Assembly (NCBI GenBank): GCA_930367205.1
Contig: OV884009.1
Location: 39,193,841-39,257,840 of the forward strand
Length of the DNA: 64,000 nt
Direction of reading: 5' to 3'
DNA from: Acanthosoma haemorrhoidale
Taxonomy: Eukaryota; Arthropoda; Insecta; Hemiptera; Acanthosomatidae
The translations under genes and the position numbers were made by a program. Shown here piece by piece: positions 1-12,600 of the stretch. The notes beneath the pieces were generated by a model. It was not told where the DNA came from, made no database searches, and saw nothing but the letters and a program-made list of their open reading frames with translations. How positions within the stretch are numbered: the stretch's first letter is position 1; each line of letters opens with the position of its first letter.

Positions 1-1200
1 TTTTTTTTCTTTTATTTGCATGAAAGTTACTTTTGGCACTCTCTTTTGGTGTCAATTATTCTGAAATAAGAAAGCTGCCTCTTGTACACACTAATAAGGC
101 GGTCCACGGATTTATCGATAAAATCATTCGACACTATGTATTTTTTCTTGTAGCTATTTACGTATTTTTGTCAATACTACACTAAATATATTTAACCAAT
201 TTTTCAAATTATTTTGAAATCGGTTCCAGTCTACCAAACCGTTTATGAGGGACTATCTAACTGTTATCGGTTGCATTTCGGCTGAAAAATCTATGCGTTC
301 GGAATTTAAATCAGTTTTCGTATTAGAACTTATTGGTATCTGGAAGTTTTTTTATAGCATAATATCTATCCTCGGGGGCAGTTCCGCTTTTAAGAAATAA
401 TGGCTTTTCTGGCACCGAATGTGGAAAAAATGTCAAATACCCAATAGCAAGTTCCCACTTTGATTTGTCTTCTTCCGGCCCCAGAAAATATTTTTATTGT
501 TCAGATCAACTAAAACTATAGCATGCCAGTTTGGTTGAAATAGATTTACTATTTATCTTCCCTGAATCTTCTTGCTAGGAGGTTTCTACACAGCAGTAAT
601 TAGAGTAGGTGGATTTTTTGATTACGGATACTTCTTCAAGATTAGTTATATTTGTAATTACATGATTCACGAACTTGATGTTTTTTTTTACTATTATTGC
701 CGCACCACCTGAAGCAATTGTATATTTTCTATCATTACGTACAGTCCTGTATCCTGATACGTTGAATTTAATTATTTATCAAAGGCGGGCTTCGGATAGT
801 CATGCAATACCAACTTCTAAATACAGTGTTAATTAATACCTTCATTAATGTCATGAGAATTTCAGTTTAACAGTTCTAAATTACGAAATTCATTTGTTAC
901 AAATAAATTAATGGCTCTATGCTTAACGATTTTGTCATTTAATAACAGTTTATATTTATTTGCATTCTGAATCATTTTGTTGTCATGGATTGGCATGAAT
1001 CATTGCTGTAATTAATGACTAAAAGATGAGGTTCTGCTATGGTCTGAACTTTGTTGCTTACCTTGTTGTTGCTTTAGAGGAGTGACTCCGATATAAGTTT
1101 TTGTCGAGTGCCCACTAAATTTCTTTTATTGGGGTTGGTTATCTTTTTAAATTGTGGTTCCGTTATTGTCATTGTTCTCAAACTCACAAGTTGTTAAATT
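1..1200 (-). mobile_element. Degenerate LINE with ORF1 end and APE endonuclease domain, truncated by window edge
   Basis: On the minus strand, interrupted frames give the order expected of a jockey/I-type LINE. A basic stretch near 1080-1180 may be the end of ORF1. A start of the type 'ELLNxNSHDIN' near 870 resembles the opening of an APE endonuclease. 'GYRTVRNDR' at 754-728 followed by 'GGAAIIVKKN' matches the yR-DR...GG-aI-vk block, and 'VLVDLNNKNIFWG' near 525-480 matches the GDfNaKh-WG block with the Gly and Asp changed. 'LVDWNRFQNNLKNWL' near 245-195 fits the linker after the endonuclease. The family's role is nicking target DNA for target-primed reverse transcription. Stops and frameshifts run throughout, so this is a dead copy. 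The RT would lie beyond base 1. Whether it belongs to LINE-A is not known. Confidence 0.72.
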
Positions 1201-1279
1201 AGCCTGGCGTATGATAATCAACATAGCTTTGGTTCATATAAATTGGATAAATTTAAATACGAGAAAAAAAAAACGCAAA

Positions 1280-1400
1280 AGAAAATACTTAAAATAAGAG
1301 TGTACGAGTCTCAACAAAGAACGATGCGCACTCAGTAACAGTCAGAGGCTCTCTGACGTCAGAGGCCAATTGACGTGACCTTGATGGGGTGGCGTACCTT
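1280..1400. other. GC-richer block upstream of the LINE relic
   Basis: This short block is clearly less AT-rich than its surroundings. It has a direct repeat of gtcagaggc and the inverted words tcagag/ctctga. It lies just 5' of the minus-strand LINE relic and could be its 5' UTR or internal promoter. That is inference from position only. Confidence 0.25.
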
Positions 1401-1454
1401 TTTGCTCTTGGCGCTGAAGAAGACATCAATTAATTAATTTTGTATAAGAAACAT

Positions 1455-1525
1455 TTTATTGAAATAAAATTACAATCTGTCCTATTGGGCAATAAGCAAT
1501 CAGTGATCTAATAAAACACTAATAT
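1455..1525 (-). mobile_element. LINE-A 3' terminal fragment
   Basis: The minus-strand sequence matches the conserved last ~70 nt of LINE-A, recognised here as attacaatctgtcc followed by gggcaataag. Only the 3' end is present, as expected for strong 5' truncation. Confidence 0.7.
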
Positions 1526-1962
1526 GTGTGTAAAAATTTATTACGTACAGAAGTTGTGCGATCTATTAGACATATAATATAATTTGTGAATTAAGTCATG
1601 TGGGAAATCTCATCTAACCAACTACTATATAATAACAGAATCGCCTTGTTTGAGTATTGTTAAATTGCTATAGTTGTATCTGTTTGTTATAGTGTTTGAA
1701 TTATTTTCGACCAAACAGAGTTTGTTTAAATAAATCTCATTCATTGTTATTTTTTAATGTTACGTAGTTTCATGATAATTAAAATTACGTTTCACCCTCG
1801 TGTCTATTTTCTTGACATATCAGTATATATGAATATAAACTTTTATTTTTATAAATAATTCGTTTTTCTAATTGATTTAAATATGGTATTATTCATATAG
1901 AAAATATAAAAAAAATATTCAGTCCTAAAATCATTGTTTATAACTAATAACTGACTTGTTAT

Positions 1963-2110
1963 TGTATGAATGAGCGAGTGAATGATGATTTGTAAATATG
2001 GCATGAATGAGAGCATTTATCTTAGTTACTTATTGCCTGATAAAAAAGAGGCACAACAATAATTTAATAATAATAATAAGCACTAATAATTTTAGCACAA
2101 TAAAGGATAA
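1963..2110 (+). mobile_element. LINE-A 3' terminal fragment
   Basis: The LINE-A 3' block is present with gaatgagcgagtgaatga, then tgtaaatatggcatgaatga, then a diverged terminus that keeps gcctgataaaaaagaggca. It ends near an A-rich stretch. It is older or more diverged than the copies at 9553 and 52118. Confidence 0.7.
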
Positions 2111-2377
2111 TGTATGAGGACACTGTTTTTTTTTTTAATGTGGTTTTGATATAGTTTCCAGAGTGACTCCAAACTACAAATACATCAGAAATCAACCCGT
2201 AATAGTAACATGTATGTATTTAGCTGTAGGATAAAATTAAAATAAACAATGCTATAACTAAAAGACATTAGTTTTTAGTGTTAATTAAAATAAAATTATT
2301 TTCTTTTCGTGTCTTTTTTCTTGTTGATTCATTATTCACAACACTTAATAATATGTTCTCTATCTCCGTCAACTTAC

Positions 2378-2412
2378 CTGCTTCTTTCCAAGATGCATTT
2401 CTGAATGAAATT
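2378..2412 (-). other. Possible 35-nt micro-exon
   Basis: On the minus strand a textbook acceptor (taattttttttag) is followed 35 nt later by a textbook donor (cag|gtaagt). The enclosed frame reads ISFRNASWKEA without a stop. Chance pairs of strong sites occur in AT-rich DNA, so this is only a candidate. Confidence 0.2.
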
Positions 2413-2469
2413 CTAAAAAAATTAGTTTTGGGACACAAACCAAAATTCGTTTGTAGCCGTTGATTACTT

Positions 2470-4270
2470 CGGTCATAAGTCTAGTTAAAGAAAACATATT
2501 TGTTAAAAGCATTCTTTTTAATGAGGAAAACAGTTTTAAAATATGAAATAAAAATACTATATATTACACAAGTATTTTTTCACAATATTTTAATAAGAAT
2601 TTAATACCTTGTGTCTCCTTATTATATATTTATATATTTTCTTAAAGTAATGAAACATATTTCACAATTGACGTAACAAACACTGTTACTTATTTGTGAA
2701 TCAGCTGGTTTAAATAAGAATTTTGAAAAAGAGTTCCTGTCCCATAATTATTTTTTGTCAGCTGTTTTAGGAACGAACAGTTTGATTCCTAAATTTTCTA
2801 CCCAGTTTAAATAAGAAATTTCATTAAATTAAGAGTGTCATTGCTGGTTGTAGGTTTAGATTGAATGACTGAAGTCCTATTTTCATCTGCCCACAATTTG
2901 TTTATTCCTTATTCACAATCAGCATATACCACCAATCTCAAGTGCTCACAAATGCTAATCTTAGTTAAATCTGAACATGCCACGCTAACCAACTTCTTTG
3001 AATAAAACCAATTCTTAATTAGTTATACGCATATAAATTATTTGTACAGTACCTTTTTGTAGATTTTGCTGAGAACATGCCATAGGTCTTGCTCAATCCT
3101 TGGTTCCTCGAATGAAGAGCGATGGAATATTAATAAATAACTTGACTTACCGTCGTGTACGTTGAGAGACAAAATGTGCCATTTCTCTTGGAATGTTTTT
3201 TTAGAGCTGAAGCTCAGAATTGATTTTATTCCTCAATTAAAGAAGTCTAGCAGTCTGAGCATTCTAAAAATTATTTTCCCCTTAACAATACGGAACATAC
3301 AATAGTGAAATACAATTGTCTTTTTTTCATGCGAAGATAATTGCAGTACATTTATACATATATACACAGTCGTTTATCTACCAACATAATGATGATGCGA
3401 ATATAACGTATCTTTATAGCTATCGAGTGTCAGTTTGGCTACCGTGGCTATCAATCAAAAGTATGAGCTATTGATTAGCCATCGTTCACAGATAAAAAAA
3501 AAAAAAAAGAACAATCAATGTATTGACGTAAAAAATTGAATATTAATTTTTCCAGAATACAAAGGTATTTTGTAAAGTATCCTATTCGATAGTGAACGTA
3601 ATAAATATCCAATAGATGATTTATTTTAAATGTCTGTTTTTAAACGCCTCATAATAATTCATTGTTACAAGTGGTTTACAATACTATGACTGTAAGTTTG
3701 GAAAAAAATTGATGCTCAATTTAAATAGAGGAGGGTTTCGTTCCGGCTGCGATACATAATACTCAACTAAATACACATCATTAATGAGAAATTTAATTTG
3801 AAACCCGTAATAATATAAGAAAATATTTTTTGTGAATTTCAAATAGTTAATTTATAATTTACCCTGTCTTATACCTGAAAATATTGCTTTCATTTTATCA
3901 TTTATGAGATAACAAGAAAAACTTCATACAAAATATCATCCCAATATATGAAACCGGGAAAACAACTAAAGTTTCGAATACGCTTAAGAGACGTTTTAAT
4001 TAGTTTATCTCATTAATATCTTAAACAATGATCTTTTATTATTTGTTATGAGTCTCAAAGAATAGGATCTACATTAAAACATGTACAGTGGGGTCGCCTG
4101 TATGTATCTTACGATAGCCATGAACTTTGGGGAGTTCAAAAAAAGAAAGAAAATCATGTAGAGTCTTGTATATTTGGTCTTTTCGATTATTTTATTCGTA
4201 AGTCATTTAAAAATTTAAGAAAACTACAGTTAAGTTAAAATTCTATCTAAAAATATACGTCATTAAAAAA
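2470..4270. other. AT-rich stretch without recognisable gene
   Basis: No convincing coding sequence is visible on either strand. There are A and T homopolymers and an imperfect inverted repeat around 3449-3482 built on ggctatcaat and attgattagcc. The stretch is consistent with intron or intergenic DNA. Confidence 0.5.
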
Positions 4271-4271
4271 T

Positions 4272-4725
4272 AAAGGTTTTTTTTTATAATTAAGAGAAGC
4301 GTAAGCATAAAATTTACCCAAGGGGAAAAGGAATAATGTCATCACTGGCATCAGACAAGGATTCCGGTTAAAATGTAGCTAGATAATGAGTGAATCAGTA
4401 GACTCACTCAATAAAAACGAAATTATGGACGTATGTAATAAAAAGACATCATCTGGAATGGCTAATGGCCTCCACGCCACTTTAAAAAAATATTTGACAC
4501 ATTTGCTCGAAAATAATTCGTTTTATTTATTTGCTGAACCGTCTCGAACAATCAAATCGTCTTTTGGACAAACAAAAATTATTAAATAATACAAATTTCG
4601 GATAGAAAATTATTTTTAGAGACAATGAGAATTTATTTCATTTTATGTTATATGGACCTAAGTTGTCAGAGGCCAGAAAACCACTAAACTGAAATACAAT
4701 TGATTTGTAAAACTAAAATATCCAC
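4272..4725. repeat. Dispersed repeat C, copy 1 (with 67-codon ORF)
   Basis: About 450 bp match 9073-9466 in the same orientation. Shared blocks begin gagaagcgtaagcataaaat and end ctaaaatatccact. This copy has about 75 bp (within 4383-4460) that are absent from copy 2. It contains an ATG-started 67-aa frame at 4386-4589 (MSESVDSLNKNE...), part of which falls in the extra segment. The peptide matches no family I recognise and the frame is not kept in copy 2, so coding is doubtful. No target-site duplication or terminal repeats were seen. Confidence 0.75.
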
Positions 4726-5780
4726 TTATTTATACGTCGGAAAACTGTGTTGTGCAACTTGAACTAAGAGGAAAAAAATGAACATTGAATTTGAAATAAT
4801 AACTATACAGTCTATACTATTTACTCTAGTTTCAGTTTTAAATTCTGATCTGTTTCAGTCTGGAAGATGTTTTTAGTCATTTAAGTTCTCTGCTGGTCAG
4901 TACGAGCTGTCCAAGAAGTGTTCAACTAAATGTAGTGTCATTGTCATTGGCAATTACTGCCTCATTGGAGTAGCTATTGCTTAGAAATAGGAAGAACTGA
5001 CATGAAATAAATAATTAGTTCCTGTTTTCCAGTCCTTCTCAGCTTCAGATTACGTGTCGATTTCCGGACTTACACCATTGCGTCAAAAGTCCTTTACTGT
5101 TTTTATACTTTCCGTCATATTTTAGTAAATATTTTGTGAAATGTACTTTTATAATATCACATTGAATTAATAATTTTTACGACTGATATCATAGAACATA
5201 CAAACATAAATACTGTGATCAAACTGTTAGCAATACTGAGTAGCCTGACAATTAACTTACCTGTAATTAGAAGATTGGGCTGTGCAAGTGCTAAGCGCAA
5301 CTGTCTTTTCTTTCTTTAATATTTAGTTTGTATCTTCCATTTTAGTATTAATTTGCATTTATAGTCTAACATGTCATTAAATGTTTTCCTTTTCCCTAAT
5401 TGCAGTAAACATGACTACAAATAGACGCATGAATATAAAACATATATTCATATTGGTACCAGGAACAGCTCTATCTCCCTGAACTTAGCATAGAGTATGT
5501 ATTATATTTATTTCATTGATGAAGTATGTGCTTTCATTTATTTACGTTATAATTATTATTTAAAAATAGATTAAGGAACTCAAAAACTATACTATACACT
5601 AAATATAATAAATAAAATATAAAAACTATACACGTAATATAATATATAAGAAAGATATGAAATAAATTTTCTCTTGACCTGAATGAAACTAGGATGATTT
5701 TAAGAGGCTATTAAAATCGTGTAGTGCGGCCGTTCAAAACATGCACGAGCAACATGAAACATGAGCAAAAACACGTTATA
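4726..5780. other. AT-rich stretch without recognisable gene
   Basis: No coding signal was found. It has short AT-rich runs near 5580-5650 and lies immediately 3' (minus sense) of the candidate exon at 5782-6056, so it would be intron if that exon is real. Confidence 0.4.
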
Positions 5781-5781
5781 C

Positions 5782-6056
5782 CTTAAGCCGAAAGCTCAGC
5801 TGAGCATCCTTAGGACACGTGAGGGCATCTTCACGAGTGGCTAGATCGATGTGGGCCAACCTGTAGGGCGCGATTCGGAACACTGTCGGACCGTCACCAC
5901 AATACAGCCCCACCACCTCCACCCCTTCATCAATAATCTCTGAATATTTTACCTCCCTTGTTTCGCGTCACACAACCCTAGGATTTACCCTTTCAAATGA
6001 GCCCTTGAGGAAATATGACCCTCCGTACGTTGCCGTTGGGCACGAAATAAGGGGAC
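5782..6056 (-). pseudogene. Candidate host exon (or exon relic), unrecognised cysteine-containing protein
   Basis: This GC-rich island reads through on the minus strand as 91 codons with one interruption. The N-terminal part contains SCPTATYGGSYFLKGSFERV. It is followed by an in-frame TGA (5970-5968). The C-terminal part contains EIIDEGVEVVGLYCGDGP, then VFRIAPYRLAHIDLATRED, then CPKDAQLSFRLK. A putative acceptor (caacag) lies at its 5' edge. Its 3' edge is AAG followed by GTATAA, a plausible donor. Third codon positions are GC-rich against an AT-rich background, which supports real coding origin. Three cysteines and alternating hydrophobic residues suggest a beta-rich extracellular or secreted domain, but I do not recognise the family. 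The TGA makes this a pseudogene, a variant or sequencing error at a Cys-like codon, or, less likely, a recoded codon. Exon phase would be 2 at the start and 0 at the end. Confidence 0.5.
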
Positions 6057-6990
6057 CTGTTGATCTTTTTTCATCACCCGTGAAACCAAAAACGAATACT
6101 AGTTGATCTATGAGCAATAGCTTCGACAATTCCGTCAACCAATTTTTTTTAACATCTCATATAAATCAAAGTGTATTGGCTAACAAATATATAAACAAAA
6201 TAAAGAACGTGAAAAGTGTAGAGACAAACATATATTCTCACAGAGAAAATACATTTTTAAAAAGTTAATTAGGTAATACACAATTTATGTTTATAGTAAT
6301 ATACAGAAGCTAATTATATTATTAAAAGAGTGAGTGCTGCAATATACGTTTTAATAGTATACATATATATGGTACAGCAGGTGATATATTTGGTAATAAA
6401 AGGGCGAAGTCATAACATGACAAGCTGATGATAAACAGAGATATTTACGGTGTGCTATTTAAACCAATAAAAATCATAAATAACCATAACCTTAAAGTCA
6501 TAAACACAACATTAAAACCGTTCTACTATTTTAGAAATTCTCATTTCACCCACGCTTTTAATGTGTGACAGAAAAACGACACAATTTAAATCATAAATTG
6601 CTTTTCATCTAGGACTTGAAAAATCATATAGGCTATATATTATTATCATATTAGTAATATACATTTAGGATTAATGGACAAACATTAGAAATTTAAGATA
6701 AAATGGAGCATTTTTGCTTTTATACAAAGAGGGGACTTACTTTTTGGGATCGGCAATTAGATCCAAAAATCGCTAGCGTTAACTGGATTATTAATTTTAA
6801 TCTAGAAGTATAAATCTATATACATATCACTGTATATATTAATTTTTTCTCCGCTAGTTGTTCCGAGGAACAGTTGTCTTGCCCATTCATCCCCTTGCTG
6901 CAAAAGAATTTATTTAGAACCTATTAATACATTTATCTATATCTGGAGCATCTTAACGATACAAAAAAAAAAGCGTACCTTTACAAGATA
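6057..6990. other. AT-rich stretch without recognisable gene
   Basis: Nothing coding was recognised. It would be intron upstream (minus sense) of the 5782-6056 candidate exon. Confidence 0.4.
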
Positions 6991-6994
6991 TAAA

Positions 6995-7840
6995 ACAAGT
7001 TTATTATGATGAAAGTACAATCTGCCTTAATACTTAATAAGCAATAAATAATTCAGATAAATGTTTTCATTATCACGGTATTAGGGTGGTTGGATAGGTT
7101 ACTATGGAATTTCATGAATTTGGAAGGGATGAGTTCAAGAATGTAGGGCATATTAAGATCATTATGAAGGGTTTTGTTGCTGACGTAATAAGGGGCATTT
7201 ACTATTTTTCTCAGGACTTTTGATTGAAAGGATTGGATGCGCTTGATGTTCGACTTTTTTGCTGTCCCCCATAGCTCTATTCCGTATGTCCAGATTGGCT
7301 TAAGTATAACTTTGTAAATAAGTAGTTTTTTTTCTATTGAGAGATGGGATGTCCTTCGAAGTAGTCTGTATAGTTGTCCAAAGCGTCTGTTTAGTTCTTG
7401 TCTTTTTAGCCTCGTGTGTTGGTTCCACGTCAGTCTTTTCTCGAGATGGAAGCCTAAATACCGTACTGTCTCAGACGCAAGGAGAGGAATCGAATTGTAA
7501 AAGACTAGCGGACAGGACTTGCGGCAGAGGGTAAAGGTTAGTTGGGAACATGGGTTGCACTAATACTCGATCTCAGATCTCATCAAGGTGTTTTTGAAGG
7601 TTTTAGGATGCTATATCAGGGTCTGAGTTGGATGACAAGACTGCAGTGTCATCAGTCACATGCAGTGTGGGGGTAGAGGGGACATCAGCGGTGTATAGGT
7701 TATAGAGGATGGGACCCAGGACGCTGCCCTGTGGCACTCCTGATTTTATGGGATAGTAGTTAGAATACTCTAAACCACAGCGGACTTGGATGAAGAGGTT
7801 TGAAAGGTAGGACTTTAGGATCAGGAAAAACCCTTTACAA
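6995..7840 (-). mobile_element. LINE-A, 5'-truncated, RT and C-terminal region
   Basis: The minus strand carries the LINE-A 3' terminus at 6999-7065 (attenuated, with most of the 3' UTR deleted). The C-terminal region follows at about 7081-7500 and the reverse-transcriptase palm at 7590-7800. The palm includes SGVPQGSVLGPILYNLY, and the catalytic box survives as VTDDTAV in place of the usual F/YADDTA. RT in these elements copies the RNA at the nicked target. Several frameshifts are present, so the copy is inactive. Missing regions are the endonuclease and the RT fingers. The C-terminal block matches the copies at 27055-27480, 52118-52420 and 61675-61922. Confidence 0.88.
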
Positions 7841-7849
7841 GAATTGTAT

Positions 7850-9070
7850 AATTCATCTAAGCCGTTTTTTATTCTCTCAGAGGAATTTTCAGGAAACTTA
7901 GAAGCTATATGTAATTTTTTACAAATATGACTAAAATGTAATCAATAATTTTTATTATCATTTGAGTTTTTTGAGAAGTCGCATTATTATAGGTATAGGA
8001 TATTGGTTAGTATGTACATAGTATTGTATTGGTAGTATGTAGTATGTACTTAAAAATCAGAAACAATTTCGTTTTCACCCTATAATAATATACATAAATA
8101 ATTTGTAAGTGTGTTATTAATTAATTAGTTGATATTGGAAAACAATCTAAGTAGGGTTTCAAATTAATTATCATGACATACTCATTGAAAATATCTAATT
8201 TGTTTTTAAAACTCGAATTATCAAATCTTATTAATACTTTCATAAGCACATCGTGTTGTCAACTTTTAATAACCAGTTTTTTTTTCTAGTGGGCTGGTAT
8301 TTTGAATAGCAATTAGATTTTATTACTTAAATAATGAAAATAGAGTCATTTTAAATTGTTATTGATTTGCTATCGTATTAAAGATTCTGATAGCCTCATT
8401 AATACTATGCAGCATCTGTTGGGACTTCATCGGGTTTTTAACTTTAGCAGCTTCAAGTCCAACCAAGTACAATTTTGAATTAAAACCTACCACTGGGGAG
8501 ATTCGTCTAAAACCCCGTCAGGGCCCATTAACTGACCTTCAAAAGTAATAAAACCGGCCATTATGCATTTGAAAGGGCTATTAATAGGGGAGGGGGTAAA
8601 TTTTCCATTAGTGAGAGATTCATCTCAAAATGAATGGTCAGCTTTTGGTCTGCTATTAGTATTTCATTAGGATACAGAAATTGCGCTTATTTAATAGTAA
8701 CTCAAATATATTTCAGATGGTGCGAACGTTCCGTACAAGCATAGCAACAGTCCCAGTCAATACCACAGTAATAACTTTTAAATTTATGTTGTATGTAAAA
8801 TTCATAACATGAATAATAATTATTGATATGTCTACGTAAAGGTTTACCCAACGTGTAATTGTCCTATGATTTTGATCCAACTGTAACGCCAAGAAATATA
8901 GCATCCATATCGGCCTTCAGGTTTCTGATAAATTATGGATCTCAGGCAATTAGTCATCTGTGACTTGTGGGTGGATTCCAGTCTGGGGGGTTGCTGAACA
9001 GCTGAGCCAAGACAAGTGTTCCAAACGAGTAAATTAGAGCATCGAAGGCCCGCATTTGTGTATAAAATGA
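7850..9070. other. AT-rich stretch without recognisable gene
   Basis: No coding signal was found. Slightly GC-richer patches at 8480-8620 and 8940-9060 hold no sustained frame. A T-run ends just before dispersed repeat C copy 2. Confidence 0.4.
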
Positions 9071-9072
9071 AG

Positions 9073-9466
9073 TTTTTTTTTTTTTAATATTAGGAGAAGC
9101 GTAAGCATAAAATTTATCCAGGCGGAAAATGACTAATATTATAACTGGTTTCAGGCAAGGATTTCGGATAAAATGTAGCTAGAATGTTTAATGGCCTGAG
9201 TCTCCACACCACTTTAAAAATAATAATTGACAAATTCAGTAGAAAATAATTCGTTTTATTTATTTGATAAACCGTCTCGAACAATTAAATCGTCATTTAG
9301 ACGTACAAAAATGATTAAATAATACAAATTTCGGGTGGAAAATTATTTTTAGAGACAAAGAGAATTTATTTTATTTTATGTTATTAGGGTCCAAGTTGTC
9401 GGAGGCCAGTCAACAACTAAACTGAAATACAATTAATTCATAAAACTAAAATATCCACTAACGTAA
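9073..9466. repeat. Dispersed repeat C, copy 2
   Basis: This matches 4272-4725 in direct orientation at what looks like more than 80% identity by eye. It lacks the ~75-bp segment of copy 1, joining gctagaatg directly to the taatggcc block. The 67-codon frame of copy 1 is not conserved. A LINE-A 3' end follows about 90 bp later, but copy 1 has no such neighbour, so the two are probably independent. Confidence 0.75.
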
Positions 9467-9552
9467 TTCTCTAAAATGTAATGAAAACCGGCAAAAAATG
9501 GTAATTTTTGATAAATAAATTAAATACATAAATTAGCCGTAGAAAACTTATA

Positions 9553-9692
9553 TTTTATGAATGAGCGAATGAATGAAAATTGTAAATATGTTATGAATGA
9601 GATCATTTATCTTAATTATTATTGCCTTATAAAAGGCAGATTGTAATTATAGCACAATAAAAAAAAATGTCCAGATAAAAAAAAAAAAAAAT
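9553..9692 (+). mobile_element. LINE-A 3' terminal fragment with A-rich tail
   Basis: It begins in tatgaatgagcgaatgaatg, includes the perfect terminal hairpin tgcctt-ataa-aaggca at 9633-9648, then gattgtaattatagcacaat and an A-rich tail broken by atgtccagat. The retained A-rich tail marks the end of a reverse-transcribed insertion. Confidence 0.85.
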
Positions 9693-9699
9693 AAAGAAT

Positions 9700-12600
9700 G
9701 TTTAGATTGAAAAAGTTAAGAAAACTTATGAAAGCTTACATATTATGATCATTTCAATTCCGAGCAAGATAATAAAACCAATTTTTCTAAGGCTCACCGA
9801 CTGAACTTGATCGATGTATTTTTCCCCCAACAAATTAAATTATAAACCACTACGCGCCGTGTTCTAAAATTTGATGCCCTACTGAATTGGTAGACAAATG
9901 TATATATTTCTAACACAAAAGATTGTATTTTAGTTTTGTTTCGACTAGTAGTTATAATTATTAATAATTAGCAGTTACAAAAAATACCAAAGACTCGTTT
10001 GGGGAAAAACACTACGACGACTGCTGGTTTTGTAAATAACCAACAAAACTTTCAACTCGAGTGTGATGCATACAACAAATAAAGGGTTTGGTGTCGCTTA
10101 CAACTGAAATCACAGCACGTTTGACTTTTGTAATCATTCTACCAAATATTAATACATTAACGATCAGGATGGGGTATCCTAAATATTTTCGCTCTAATCA
10201 ATATGATTAATAACCCTTGATAATTCTTTATTGGCAATAAAGTAACACACAGCAAAGTATTATGTCTTTATTATAACAACAGTTGTGTTAAGGTTATTTT
10301 AAAGATGTTAATGACGTGTTGTGACGATATTCTAAAACAAGAAAACTCAAATTTGAATTCCTTTTAAAAAAATATATGGTTTTAATCGCCAGCTGGACTT
10401 AATTGGGGACTTACTAAAATTGGAACAGTCAGCCAGACATTTCTTCATTTGTGATATTGTCTAGAACCTATAATACTTAGAGGGATATTTGAGCCCATGT
10501 GCGTGCAATCTTTTCCTTTATGTGCCACATCAAAAAGGTACTGATAATAGAGGTAAATGTTAGTATTAGTAATATGTTAGTATAGAGTTTTTTACAGACA
10601 TTAGAATCGTATTACTTTCCTTTATACTCACTTCCTGTTCCCTAAATATCATCCCATCTAATAATTGTCACTGACAGGATATTACAATTGACCCTAAGAT
10701 GTAATAGCAAAGGAATCACTTTTTTAAAAATTAATTAATCAACTTACATAACTACATAACTTACATTTTGTAATTATTTTTAATTTCCTATTGAAAAATG
10801 ACTCGTCAAACTAGAGCACTTACAAACCCTCTTGTAACTTAATTGTTAGTGCTTAAACTGTATTTTCTCCTTTATAGCTTAGTTTATTTTTTATTAACTG
10901 ATCAATCCTTCTTTTAGCAGAATGTACTATGGCAATGAAACATTACGGGTTATCTTCATTATTTATACCACAATTACTCATGGTAAATATATGAAACGAC
11001 TAATTATAATCAGATTTTTAGTGTACAATTTATAAGAAAAGCATAATGGGTTGTATATTTTTGAACTAATTAAAATATGAACTGAACTAAAAATGTCTTT
11101 TATCTGTAAATTTCATACAAAAAACGATAAAAATTGGAAATTATCCAATAGCACTCGAAAATATCGATTATTTTAGGCAAATGTGGTAAATTAAAATATA
11201 TATTTACGAATGACAATAATAAATCATAAATGAAATCATAAAAAAAGAGAAATAATCCTATTAATTTAAAAAAAAAAACGAGATTTCAAGATAATTAATT
11301 AAGGCGTGTAGAGAGTCATTATAATTGGTTGCAATCAGAGGAATTACCTTTGGAGGGTTCGGATTGGAAGTTAAACATTTGATTGAGTGCAGTTACTCAT
11401 TTTATTCCAAGACAGTCTGGAACTGACATGGGGTAGTTCTAATATTAATTTAAAATTGAATTTTACGTCACGATGTTCCATGCGGAATCAATTTAGTTGA
11501 GATTATTTATATACCTTAAAACGGAATTGAATATAAATCAATAAAAGAACACGATTGCAGTATGTAATGGCCTGGAACAATCAGAACTAATTCGACACTA
11601 AGATCAAGAAGTTGGTAACTTGAGACCTATCTCAGTAGTTTTTTTGGTAATTTGACTAATATTAGAGTTCTTCTGGGTAAACATTTCAAACTACAACATA
11701 CAACTTAACAATACTGAACTGAACCGTCTCGATATTCATCATATTTTTGACGTTATACATTGACAATACATTGCTTCAAAGTCCTCATGGTAACGTATCA
11801 AATAATATTTAATTAGATTTTGAATATACAATTTAAAAAAATATTTAATCCGTTATAAGTTCAAGTGGCTATAACCTATACACTAAAAAGTGATCAAAAT
11901 ACTATATTTCTCTCAGAGAAAGGTGTTGATTGGTATCAGGGGTTTATGAACGGAATCTTAGTTTTGAAGTCATATTTTCTGGTTTGAAAAATAGTTTCAC
12001 TTTGTGGAGTTGCCTAGTACCTAAGCTGTATATAGGAAGGTTTAAATTCATCTCGAAGGAAGCATAATTAAAAAAAATATTCTTCCTCACATGAAAAAAA
12101 AATCTTTAAGGTGTGTTGTAACCTAGGAATTCATGGATGAATAGAAAACTACAATTAATCACTTAAATAAAATTTTCGTTTGAAATTAAATGTTAGTCTT
12201 TGGAAAAATTATATTTTGTTGCTTTTTTCTGGTAGAGAAGAAGGGGATGTCAGGACGATCATGCATTGTAACTGAAGATATGTGTCAACAATCTTGTGTA
12301 ACAAATGTGTTATTCGGTAAACCAGAACTATACACTAAATTGTATAATTTGATAAATAGTTTAGTTATTTTTTGAAGTTAAGTTATTCAGTTTAACTTCT
12401 ACTTTTATGTGCATGCAAATATGTAAACAATAAATTAAAATTCATTTTGCGGTAATTTGCCGGCGCAGATTTAAAATCCACGTCAAATTGAATGCTATGA
12501 TATAATTGTTTTCTTTTTCAAACTTTATCTTATACATTATTGAATAATTAGGGAAAAGAAAGAAAATTCTTGATCACACAATACATTTATTGAAAATTGT

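Noticed and set aside
5968..5970. TGA in the candidate exon considered as selenocysteine
   Set aside because: No SECIS or family evidence is visible, and mutation of a Cys codon is far more likely. It is kept only as a check under findings.
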